A DNA stretch of 64,000 bases from Schaedlerella arabinosiphila (lineage in GTDB: Bacteria > Bacillota > Clostridia > Lachnospirales > Lachnospiraceae): positions 2,108,001 to 2,172,000 of the forward strand of contig NZ_RHJS01000002.1 in NCBI RefSeq assembly GCF_003885045.1. Reading direction: 5' to 3'. The notes under the pieces are model-generated. The model was given only the letters and a program-made list of their open reading frames with translations. It did not search any database and had not been told where the DNA came from. The translations under genes and the position numbers were made by a program. Positions within the stretch are counted from its first letter, which is position 1. Each line of letters starts with the position of its first letter. Below are positions 49,753-57,098 of this stretch, piece after piece.

Positions 49753-49878
49753 CCCCTCACTGTGTTCGAGGGCAGCTCGTCGGAAGCATGAAAAAAATGC
49801 TTCGCATTTGCTTCCTCCTGTTATATACCCCTCACTGCGTTCGAGGGCAATTCGTCGGAAGCATGAAAAAAATGCTTC
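49753..49878. repeat. Duplicated double-hairpin unit inside the spoIIIA operon
   Basis: Two 51-bp copies (49753-49803 and 49828-49878), 75 bp apart, differ at two positions. Each holds CCCTC...GAGGG and GAAGCAT-gaaaaaa-ATGCTTC hairpins. They lie between the spoIIIAE stop and the spoIIIAF start. A minus-strand open frame passes through (FRRIALERSEG-like translation), but it has no start site and is a by-product of the repeat. Confidence 0.9.
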
Positions 49879-49883
49879 CCGCT

Positions 49884-51137
49884 TCAATTTGTGGATGCTG
49901 CCACGACCGCGATGGTGATCAGAAAAAGGATCAGCGTGGTATACAATACTTTCAGCATCAGCCGGTATCCCTCGCTGACGCTGCGGATGCATCCGGTGAT
50001 GCGCTTGTCCGAGACCGGCTGGACCATGGCGGCCGCAAATTTATATAGAAACGTCATGGCGGCCATCTGGATGACCGGGACGCTGCAGATGAGGATCAGG
50101 ATCACGGCCCCCGCCATCCCGATTCCGTTTTTGATCAACACCGCCGTCCCCAGCAGTACGTCCGTCACGCCGCCGAACAGGCTGCCGATGCCGGGAACCG
50201 CCTCCACCGCTTTGGTCAATGTACTCCTCTTTAGCGTATCGATGGTAGGTGACAAAAGCCCCTGGATTACATTCAGCCCGATCACGCACCCCAGGAGGGA
50301 GCGCAGAATCCAGGTGATCAGCTTCCGGATCAGATCGGCCAGCTCCGAGAGGACATGTTCTCCCACCAGGTAATTCATGACCTGGATCATAATGTAAACG
50401 TTGATCAGGGGCAAAAGCAGCCTCAGCACCAGCATTTCCACCACATAGATCAAAAGCAGGACCATCCCGTAAAACATCATGGAGCTGCTGCTTCCCGATG
50501 CCAGCGACACGGCCATGAAGTATCCCGGGCACATCAGCCTCATAAAGTCCAGCAGGGCAAGAAGTTTCCCCTCCAGCCCTTCCATGGCCACCCGGAAGGT
50601 TGTCAGGCACATCGTGATCAGCAGCATATACAGCACATAGAAGCTGATCTCCGACACCTGCCTGCTCTGAAAGGCGCCGGAAAAATTCGTAAAGATAGCC
50701 GCGATTACCGCGATCAGCAGCATATATACCAGATTTTTGCGGTTGGTCTGAAATTCATAGGTCAGCTGATCCCCCGCATATTGGAGCAGAAGCTTCCCGG
50801 TCTCTTCCAGATTCCCGCTCATCATGGCGGCGGTCACATCCCCAAAGCGCAGCTTTTCCCTGGGAAACAGGCTGCGGAGGCTATCGTCCAGTTCGGAAAA
50901 ATCAAATTCCCCCAGCATGTTTGCCTCCGTCTGATCCCGGATCTCTGCCATCTTTTCCGGGTTCATTTCCAAATCCTCTTCTCTGCCTGTTTCCCGGATT
51001 GTTTCCTGCTCCTTTTCCCATCCGGTCTCCAGGCCCTCCGTTCCGGCAGCCCCGGCCGTGAATCCGGCAGAACCGGCAAGAACCACGGCCCCCAGTACGC
51101 ACAAAAACCATTTTCCCAAAAATATACTTTTTTTCAT
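49884..51137 (-). CDS. spoIIIAE: Stage III sporulation protein AE
   Basis: A 417-residue polytopic membrane protein of the sporulation channel. A signal peptide (1-25) precedes an acidic region and seven to eight helices from about residue 130 on; LLAVIAAIFTNFSGAF-like, FMAVSLASGSSSSMMFYG and SLLGCVIGLNVIQGLLSPTIDTLKRS-like parts fit the family. The ATG at 51137 overlaps the spoIIIAD stop as ATGA; the longer frame upstream lies inside spoIIIAD. The C-terminus is KVLYTTLILFLITIAVVAAS. Confidence 0.94.
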   Translation of the reverse strand: MKKSIFLGKWFLCVLGAVVLAGSAGFTAGAAGTEGLETGWEKEQETIRETGREEDLEMNPEKMAEIRDQTEANMLGEFDFSELDDSLRSLFPREKLRFGDVTAAMMSGNLEETGKLLLQYAGDQLTYEFQTNRKNLVYMLLIAVIAAIFTNFSGAFQSRQVSEISFYVLYMLLITMCLTTFRVAMEGLEGKLLALLDFMRLMCPGYFMAVSLASGSSSSMMFYGMVLLLIYVVEMLVLRLLLPLINVYIMIQVMNYLVGEHVLSELADLIRKLITWILRSLLGCVIGLNVIQGLLSPTIDTLKRSTLTKAVEAVPGIGSLFGGVTDVLLGTAVLIKNGIGMAGAVILILICSVPVIQMAAMTFLYKFAAAMVQPVSDKRITGCIRSVSEGYRLMLKVLYTTLILFLITIAVVAASTN

Positions 51138-51520
51138 GATAAAAACACCCGGATCGTTTCCAGCAGTGCAAGAAGCACAGGCATCCCCAGCATCAGGATG
51201 GTCAGCTTGCCGAATATCTCCACCTGTACGGCAATGGTCTGATATCCGCTGTCCTTGCATATGGCAGAGCAGAACTCCGCAATATAGGTGACCCCGATCA
51301 TTTTCAGCATAGTGGCGATGTATCCGGTATCAATGCTGATATACCCGCTCATCTGCTCCACCGCGTCCACAAAGATCTCCAGCCGGTCGATCATACACGC
51401 GAACAGAAGGATGCTGACCGCCGCGCACATATAGATCCCATATTCCGGCTTTCCCCCTTTGAACTGCACGGCCAGCAGCGCTCCCACCACGCCGATGATC
51501 CCAATCTGAAACATATTCAT
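51134..51520 (-). CDS. spoIIIAD: Stage III sporulation protein AD
   Basis: A 128-residue membrane protein with four helices (about 3-22, 31-47, 68-88, 100-125). FQIGIIGVVGALLAVQFKGGKPEYG at the N-terminus and a Tyr/Ile-rich middle are as in SpoIIIAD. The ATG at 51520 is preferred for length; the frame is open 21 codons further without a ribosome site. Its stop overlaps spoIIIAE. A 101-bp gap separates it from spoIIIAC; nothing notable is seen in it. Confidence 0.92.
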   Translation of the reverse strand: MNMFQIGIIGVVGALLAVQFKGGKPEYGIYMCAAVSILLFACMIDRLEIFVDAVEQMSGYISIDTGYIATMLKMIGVTYIAEFCSAICKDSGYQTIAVQVEIFGKLTILMLGMPVLLALLETIRVFLS

Positions 51521-51621
51521 ACATTCACGCCCCCATTCCATACACAAACATAGTTCCTGTGGGAAATACAGAACCCCTGCCACTGCTTATACAGCCCTTT
51601 TTTTCCGGCTCCGGACAAATC

Positions 51622-51816
51622 CTACAGGGAAAAGAGCTGCCGGATCGACAGAAACAGGTCATAGATAAACGGCAGTATCCAGGAGAGAACCAGTATCAGC
51701 CCCGCCAGGCTTACGATGAATGCCTGCTCGTCCCTTCCGCTGTGTTTGAGCACCTGACATAAGATCGAAACCAGGACCCCCACCGCCGCTATTTTAAAAA
51801 TCAGATTGATCGTCAT
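51622..51816 (-). CDS. spoIIIAC: Stage III sporulation protein AC
   Basis: A 64-residue protein of two membrane helices (6-24 and 33-55) joined by HSGRDEQAF, the hallmark of SpoIIIAC. It resembles a c-ring-type hairpin and belongs to the channel complex. Start is the ATG at 51816, 12 bases after the spoIIIAB stop. Confidence 0.94.
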   Translation of the reverse strand: MTINLIFKIAAVGVLVSILCQVLKHSGRDEQAFIVSLAGLILVLSWILPFIYDLFLSIRQLFSL

Positions 51817-51828
51817 GGCACCCTCCCA

Positions 51829-52347
51829 TCAGATTAATACCACCACCAGAAAGATTCCGCCCATCACTCCGAGACAGTTCCCGATCCGCTTCTTTGCCGC
51901 CATCCCCTCCCGCACCTTTTCGATCTCCAGCTCCAGCCTGCCGAGATAAAGCTGCAGATTTCTGCTCTCCGACGCGCCGTCCATCTGCCCCAGACAGGTT
52001 CCCAGTTCTTTGAGCTGGATGGAATGCGCGCTTTTCAGATGCAGCTCTTTGAGATGTTTATCCACGGAACGCATCCAGATCTTGAGGAACGCGTCCTCCT
52101 CCCGGTTCTCCACCTGCTTCTCCATAGCGGAAAGCCAGCATTTGTAGGGCTCCTTGACACGCAGCGAGAGCCTCCCGAAGATCTCACTGAGGGGCGCCGA
52201 GGAATAGTCCATTTCCCCCTTGAGCATATAAAGGATATGCCGGATGTACAGAAGCTTTTCCAGGTAGCCCTGCAGTTCCATGCCGTAGAGTATCCCTGCC
52301 CCTGTCGTTGCAATAATGATCAGAATACCGCCTATAAACCGCAGCAT
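51829..52347 (-). CDS. spoIIIAB: Stage III sporulation protein AB
   Basis: A 172-residue protein related to type II secretion GspF. Membrane helices lie at the two ends (2-20 and 152-171), with a soluble helical region between (YIRHILYMLKGEMDYSSAPLSEIFGRL, then CLGQMDGASESRNLQLYLGRLELE, in parts). The ATG lies inside the end of spoIIIAA (16-base overlap), so it is translationally coupled to the ATPase it works with. Confidence 0.93.
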   Translation of the reverse strand: MLRFIGGILIIIATTGAGILYGMELQGYLEKLLYIRHILYMLKGEMDYSSAPLSEIFGRLSLRVKEPYKCWLSAMEKQVENREEDAFLKIWMRSVDKHLKELHLKSAHSIQLKELGTCLGQMDGASESRNLQLYLGRLELEIEKVREGMAAKKRIGNCLGVMGGIFLVVVLI

Positions 52348-53276
52348 AACAGACTCCCCCTCTGGTCAAAGACTGCCCGGATCTCCCCCGGGCGCTTCCG
52401 GTTTTCCAGCACTACATAGCGCTCAAATCTTTTCCTGCGCACCAACTCCGAGAGCACCGGTTTTTCAGAGACCTCCTCCATGTCTCTCCCATGCACGCTG
52501 GCGATCAGCGTACACCCGCACTGCATGGCGTATTCCATGGCGCGGATGTCCTCCGGGGCGCCGATCTCATCCACGGCGATCACCTGGGGAGCCATTGACC
52601 GGATCAGCATGAGCATCCCTTGGGCTTTGGGGCATCCGTCCAGAATATCCGTACGCATCCCCAGTTCATTCTGGGCCACGCCCAGATAACACCCTCCCAG
52701 CTCCGAACGCTCATCCACCACTCCCACGGAGCACCCCTTGACATAGGCGTTTCCGTCGGAAACCTGCCGGATCAGGTCGCGGATCAGGGTTGTTTTTCCG
52801 CAGCAGGGCGGGGAAATGATCAGCGTATGGCAGATCTGCCGGTTCTTTGTAATATATGGAAACACCTTGTCCGCACAGCCGATCACCTCATGGGCCACCC
52901 TGATATTGACCGAAGATATGTACTGCAGATTTTTTACCCTGTCCTGCTCCAGGATCGCTTTTCCTATCACACCCACACGATGTCCTCCTTCAATCGTAAT
53001 AAACCCCTGTCTCATCTCCTGTTCATAGGCATAGAGGGAATAATGGCTCACGTATTCCAGAGTTTCCCTCATTTCCTCCCTGGTCACGATATGCCGCTCC
53101 TTCCCGTCCCCGGGCAGCAGCCTCTCCTCATTGCCGTATACCACGATCAGCGGCTTTGCGATCCGCATCCGGATCTCCCGGACCTGTCCGAAATCCAGGC
53201 CCGCGCCCTCCACAACCGCCCGGACAGGGCGCGCCAGGACAGAAAGGATCTGCCGCTGTTTCCTGTTTACATCCAT
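52332..53276 (-). CDS. spoIIIAA: Stage III sporulation protein AA (secretion ATPase)
   Basis: A 314-residue AAA-type ATPase like those of type II/IV secretion that powers the channel. Walker A is PPCCGKTT (156-163), the PPxxGKTT form usual for SpoIIIAA; VGVVDERSELGG and QVIAVDEIGAPEDI (Walker B) follow, and TLIASVHGRD comes after that. The N-terminus has EIRMRIAKPLIV and EGGHRVGVIG. The ATG at 53276 has AGGTGG close by; an in-frame GTG three codons earlier is possible. First gene of the operon, with a SigE-like promoter upstream. Confidence 0.95.
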   Translation of the reverse strand: MDVNRKQRQILSVLARPVRAVVEGAGLDFGQVREIRMRIAKPLIVVYGNEERLLPGDGKERHIVTREEMRETLEYVSHYSLYAYEQEMRQGFITIEGGHRVGVIGKAILEQDRVKNLQYISSVNIRVAHEVIGCADKVFPYITKNRQICHTLIISPPCCGKTTLIRDLIRQVSDGNAYVKGCSVGVVDERSELGGCYLGVAQNELGMRTDILDGCPKAQGMLMLIRSMAPQVIAVDEIGAPEDIRAMEYAMQCGCTLIASVHGRDMEEVSEKPVLSELVRRKRFERYVVLENRKRPGEIRAVFDQRGSLLCCGL

Positions 53277-53296
53277 CTTGTCCACCTCTTTTAAAC

Positions 53297-53324
53297 AATA
53301 TATGAGTGTATGGAAAAAATATGC
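53297..53324 (-). promoter_or_regulatory. Possible SigE-type promoter for spoIIIA
   Basis: On minus, GCATATT (53324-53318), 13 bp, CATATATT (53304-53297), 20 bases before the spoIIIAA ATG. This resembles the mother-cell SigE pattern (ATATT then CATA-A-T with about 14 bp). The stretch is AT-rich, so chance matches are possible. Confidence 0.45.
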
Positions 53325-53397
53325 AGAAATTTATATCGAAAGCAACACATTTGTTAACATAATCGTAAAAGGTCGGTAAAATATTCCTTTTAAGGGC

Positions 53398-53426
53398 TTG
53401 CGCATTTTCGAAATTCACTATATAAT
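53398..53426 (+). promoter_or_regulatory. Promoter of the PcsB-like gene
   Basis: TTGCGC (53398-53403), 17-bp spacer, TATAAT (53421-53426) on plus, 72 bases before the ATG. Confidence 0.75.
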
Positions 53427-53497
53427 ATACAGACAAGATACTCTGCGCACACGACAGAGTACGGATCATTAAGAAAGGAATTGATTTGTGATTGCGT

Positions 53498-54598
53498 ATG
53501 AAACGAAAAGTACAAGCTTTGACAGCCTTTCTTCTCACTTCTGCCATGTTATTGTTATCCATAACGGCATATGCGGAGGATATTGAGAGCCTGGAGAGCA
53601 AAACAAGTGATCTGCAGAACCAGTTGAATGATATCAATCAGGATCTGCTCAGCATCAGTGATGAGATCGCTTCTACTGAAACTGCGATTCAAGATGCCAA
53701 CAACGAGATGTTTCGTATACAGGATTCGCTTGCAATCTCCCGCGAAAACGAGATGAGACAGTACGAAGACATGAAGACGCGTATCCGGTATATGTATGAA
53801 AACGGCAACGACAACCTTTTGGAACTGCTGTTCTCTGCCGAGAATATGTCGGATTTTCTAAGCCGTGCGGAGTTTATACAGAACATCAGCAGCTACGACC
53901 GTGAAAAGCTTGAGAACCTGCAGAGTATCCAGAAGGGGATCGAACAGCAGGAAGCAGATTTGACGGCAAAGCAAAATTCTCTGACCACCCTGCAGACACA
54001 GCTGGTGAGCCAGCAGGAGGCGCTCAATCAAAAAGCGGCTGAGACTTCTACGGATCTGGCCGTATTCAACCAAAAGCTCCAGGTCCTTCGCGCGGAGCAG
54101 GCACGTATTGCCGAAGAAGCCAGAAAAGCGGCTGAGGCGCAGAAAGCCGCGGAAGCACAAAAAGCGGCTGAAGCCAAAAAAGCAGCCGAAGCACAGAAGC
54201 CGGTTTCCACAGTTCCATCCGGAAACGGAACGCAGACAGAGCCGGCCCCTGGCACCGACGACAGTACACAGGAGGAGGACATCGAAGAGACCCCCTCCCA
54301 GGAGACCACTTACATTTACAGTGACAGCGGAGGCGCTCTGACCCCCTCAAAAGGTGTGGTCTATTATAACGGACACCGTGAGACTTATTATTCCCAGAAA
54401 GTCCTTCCCGGAGGCGGTCTGAATATTCCGGGACGCCATGTAGCGGCAGACGGTACGATCCGGGACGCGGACGGGTATATCTGCGTTGCCAGCAGTGATC
54501 TTCCGTGGGGAACCGTTGTAGAGACTTCCCTGGGTACCGGCAAGGTATACGACTGTGGCTGTGCCAGCGGCACCATCGACATCTATACAGACTGGTAA
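53498..54598 (+). CDS. Secreted coiled-coil protein with 3D/RlpA-like C-terminal domain
   Basis: A 366-residue exported protein. A signal peptide (residues 1-26, ending ITAYA) is followed by a long coiled coil (28-215) that resembles the PcsB/CwlO N-terminal domain, with YMYENGNDNLLELLFSAENMSDFLSRAEF at its centre (in parts). An Ala/Lys-rich run of AEAQKAAEA-type repeats (about 200-230) and a Pro/Glu linker come next. The C-terminal 80 residues (VYYNGHRETYYSQ, SSDLPWGTVVETSLGTGKVYDCGCASGTIDIYTDW in parts) form a small double-psi-barrel-like domain found in wall-lytic or stationary-phase proteins. Likely a cell-wall hydrolase or its activator, possibly FtsEX-controlled by family analogy. ATG at 53498 is used, though its ribosome site (AAAGGA) is distant. 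Confidence 0.8.
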   Translation: MKRKVQALTAFLLTSAMLLLSITAYAEDIESLESKTSDLQNQLNDINQDLLSISDEIASTETAIQDANNEMFRIQDSLAISRENEMRQYEDMKTRIRYMYENGNDNLLELLFSAENMSDFLSRAEFIQNISSYDREKLENLQSIQKGIEQQEADLTAKQNSLTTLQTQLVSQQEALNQKAAETSTDLAVFNQKLQVLRAEQARIAEEARKAAEAQKAAEAQKAAEAKKAAEAQKPVSTVPSGNGTQTEPAPGTDDSTQEEDIEETPSQETTYIYSDSGGALTPSKGVVYYNGHRETYYSQKVLPGGGLNIPGRHVAADGTIRDADGYICVASSDLPWGTVVETSLGTGKVYDCGCASGTIDIYTDW

Positions 54599-54625
54599 TT
54601 TAACAGACGATTTTACAAAAAGAGA

Positions 54626-54660
54626 CGGTTTGGATTGATATCCAAACCGCCTTTTATTTT
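54626..54660. terminator. Shared terminator, PcsB-like gene and pnp
   Basis: CGGTTTGGA (54626-54634) and TCCAAACCG (54641-54649) with a TTTTATTTTT tract on plus; converging pnp ends at 54660. Confidence 0.85.
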
Positions 54661-56747
54661 TACTCTGCTACATCACGCATACTGAAACTGAATCGGCCCA
54701 TCTTGTCCTTTCCAAGGCAGACCGCCTTTACCACGTCTCCCATCTTCAGCACGTCCTCTACCTTGTTCACCCGGTGCTTTGCAATCTTGGAAATGTGCAC
54801 CATGCCTTCCTTGCCCGGAGCAAATTCCAGGAATACCCCGAAGTCCTTGATGCTGACTACCTTTCCTTCGAATACCTGTCCGGCTTCAAATTCCGTCACA
54901 ATGGTGGAGATCAGTTTTGCCGCTTTATCCATGCCCTCCTGCTCTGTTCCGCAGATGGATACCGCTCCGTCGTCCTCGATATCAATCTTCACGCCGGTCT
55001 CCTCAATGATGGCGTTGATGGTCTTTCCTCTCTGTCCAACCACGTCCCCGATCTTCTGGGGATCAATCTGCATCTGAATGATCTTCGGCGCATACTCTCC
55101 CACCTCCGGCCTGGGCTCTGCAATCGCCGGATTCATCACTTCATCCAGGATATAAGTCCTTGCCTTCTTGGTCGCCGCGATGGCTTCCTCAATGATGGGA
55201 CGGGTCAGGCCGTGGATCTTGATATCCATCTGGATCGCGGTAATTCCCTTGTGGGTACCCGCCACCTTAAAGTCCATATCTCCGAAGAAATCCTCCAGTC
55301 CCTGGATATCGGTCAGAACCAGGTAATCCTCATCCGTGTCGCCTGTCACCAGTCCTGCGGAGATTCCCGCAACCGCCGCCTTGATCGGCACGCCTGCCGT
55401 CATCAGGGACATACTGGACGCGCACACGCTTGCCTGGGATGTGGAGCCGTTGGACTCAAATGTCTCCGATACCGTACGGATCGCATAGGGAAATTCCGCT
55501 TCGCTTGGCAGCACCGGAAGCAGCGCCCTCTCTGCCAGCGCCCCATGCCCGATCTCACGTCTTCCCGGTCCTCTGGAGGGCTTCGTCTCTCCTACGGAGT
55601 AGGACGGGAAATTATAATGATGCATATAGCGCTTGGAGGTCTCGGACTCATCCAGCCCGTCCAGCCTCTGCGCCTCGGATAACGGCGCCAGTGTGGTCAC
55701 CGTGCAGATCTGAGTCTGTCCCCTGGTAAACATTGCGGACCCGTGGACTCTCGGGATCAGATCCACCTCAGCCGCCAGCGGCCGGATCTGGTCAATGGCA
55801 CGTCCGTCGGGACGCTTATGGTCTTTGAGGATCATCTTTCTGACGGTCTTCTTCTGATACTGGTATACCGCCTCGCCCAGCACTTCCAGCCACTCTTCCT
55901 TCTCTGCAAATGCTTCCTCCAGCTTCTCTTTGATCACGCGGATATTCTCCTCCCGCGTCTGCTTGTCGTCTGTAAATACCGCCTCTTCCATCTCTGTGGG
56001 CGGCACGATCTCTTTGATGGCTTCAAACAGCTCTTCCGGCACCGCGCAGCTCTCGTACGTGTGCTTTTGCTTGCCGCACTCCGCCACGATGGTATCGATA
56101 AACGCGATGACCTTCTGATTCACTTCATGGGCCGCGAAAATCGCTTCGATCATCTGTGCCTCCGGCACTTCCTCCGCTCCGGCTTCGATCATGATCACCT
56201 TTTCCCTGGTGGACGCCACGGTCAGAGCCATCCTGGAAGCTTCCTTCTGCTCTGCAGTGGGATTGAATACGAACTGATCCTCAATGAGTCCCACCTGGGT
56301 GGTGGAAATCGGGCCGTCAAAAGGAATATCCGAGATGCTCACCGCAATGGCCGCTCCCAGCATGGCCGTCAGCTCCGGACTGCAGTCCGGATCCACGGAC
56401 ATCACCAGGTTCTCTAACGTCACGTCATTCCTGTAATCCTTGGGGAACAGAGGACGCATGGGACGGTCGATGACACGGTCTGTCAGAACCGCATTCTCCG
56501 ATGCCTTTCCCTCCCTTTTGTTAAATCCGCCCGGGATCTTGCCTACGGAATACATCCGCTCATTGTACTCCACGCTCAGAGGGAAGAAGTCAATCCCGTC
56601 CCTCGGCTTCTCGGACGCCGTAGCCGTACACAGCACCGTCGTCTCTCCATAATGCATCAGAACCGCGCCGTTGGCCTGCTTGGCAACCCGGTTCACATCC
56701 ACCCGCAGGATCCTCCCTGCAAGTTCCATTTCATACTTGTTATACAT
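54660..56747 (-). CDS. pnp: Polyribonucleotide nucleotidyltransferase (PNPase)
   Basis: A 695-residue 3'-to-5' phosphorolytic exoribonuclease of RNA turnover. Two RNase PH domains (about 5-220 and 310-545) flank a helical part; TRGQTQICTVTTLAP, GPGRREIGHGALAERAL and ASVCASSMSLMTAGVP mark the active half. The C-terminus has a KH domain (about 550-610; VVGQRGKTINAIIEETGV) and an S1 domain (about 620-690; FEGKVVSIKDFGVFLEF). The frame extends 22 codons upstream, but GGAGAG fixes the ATG at 56747. A long-range hairpin in its leader suggests autoregulation like that known for E. coli pnp. Confidence 0.97.
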   Translation of the reverse strand: MYNKYEMELAGRILRVDVNRVAKQANGAVLMHYGETTVLCTATASEKPRDGIDFFPLSVEYNERMYSVGKIPGGFNKREGKASENAVLTDRVIDRPMRPLFPKDYRNDVTLENLVMSVDPDCSPELTAMLGAAIAVSISDIPFDGPISTTQVGLIEDQFVFNPTAEQKEASRMALTVASTREKVIMIEAGAEEVPEAQMIEAIFAAHEVNQKVIAFIDTIVAECGKQKHTYESCAVPEELFEAIKEIVPPTEMEEAVFTDDKQTREENIRVIKEKLEEAFAEKEEWLEVLGEAVYQYQKKTVRKMILKDHKRPDGRAIDQIRPLAAEVDLIPRVHGSAMFTRGQTQICTVTTLAPLSEAQRLDGLDESETSKRYMHHYNFPSYSVGETKPSRGPGRREIGHGALAERALLPVLPSEAEFPYAIRTVSETFESNGSTSQASVCASSMSLMTAGVPIKAAVAGISAGLVTGDTDEDYLVLTDIQGLEDFFGDMDFKVAGTHKGITAIQMDIKIHGLTRPIIEEAIAATKKARTYILDEVMNPAIAEPRPEVGEYAPKIIQMQIDPQKIGDVVGQRGKTINAIIEETGVKIDIEDDGAVSICGTEQEGMDKAAKLISTIVTEFEAGQVFEGKVVSIKDFGVFLEFAPGKEGMVHISKIAKHRVNKVEDVLKMGDVVKAVCLGKDKMGRFSFSMRDVAE

Positions 56748-56791
56748 GGTACTCTCCTTTTCGTCATGGTTTCGTATGCCGGCAGAAGAGT

Positions 56792-56870
56792 CCGAAACTA
56801 CTGAAAAACACACCTGGAATCCGCCCTTTGGCTAACCCCCTTTGGCAGATGTACTTTTCAGTGGTCTCGG
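56792..56870 (-). promoter_or_regulatory. Long-range hairpin in the pnp leader
   Basis: On minus, CCGAGACCACTGAAAA (56870-56855) pairs with TTTTCAGTAGTTTCGG (56807-56792): 16 positions, 15 canonical or G-U pairs if the C-A mismatch is allowed for. The 47-nt loop repeats GCCAAAGGG twice. It sits between the promoter and the pnp ATG. Confidence 0.75.
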
Positions 56871-56899
56871 GAACTAAACAACTGCCCGCAGACTTAGTT

Positions 56900-56928
56900 A
56901 TTATACCATACTCTGCTAACCAGCGCAA
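56900..56928 (-). promoter_or_regulatory. pnp promoter
   Basis: On minus, TTGCGC (56928-56923), 17-bp spacer, TATAAT (56905-56900), giving a leader of about 145 nt. Confidence 0.82.
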
Positions 56929-56967
56929 TTGAATTTTTGCATCATGCTTCTTTTTGAGGATTCTTGG

Positions 56968-57042
56968 GTTGCTGTTCACACGGTGTCGTGCACTTGCTGC
57001 ACGGCATCCGGCCAATTCAGTGATGGGGCGGGCATCCAGCCT
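56968..57042. repeat. Structured intergenic repeat, copy B
   Basis: Matches the reverse complement of 12292-12365 over about 75 bp, with only a few differences. Shared blocks are CGGTGTCGTGCAC, CTGCACGGCATCCGGCC and AATTCAGTGATGGGGCGGG. The match stops at ATCCAGCC, where copy A continues into its second hairpin and this copy runs into the nadE terminator. Confidence 0.88.
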
Positions 57043-57057
57043 GCATACGATGGCATC

Positions 57058-57091
57058 AAAAAAGGATGCCGCTTTTTTCCGGGCATCCTTT
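57058..57091 (-). terminator. Terminator of nadE
   Basis: On minus, AAAGGATGCC (57091-57082) pairs with GGCATCCTTT (57070-57061) and is followed by a T run. Confidence 0.88.
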
Positions 57092-57098
57092 ACAATCC

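Noticed and set aside
49720-49992. A 90-codon minus-strand frame with AFFSCFRRIALERSEG-like repeats
   Set aside because: It is only the translation of the two 51-bp hairpin repeats and overlaps spoIIIAE out of frame; no start site.
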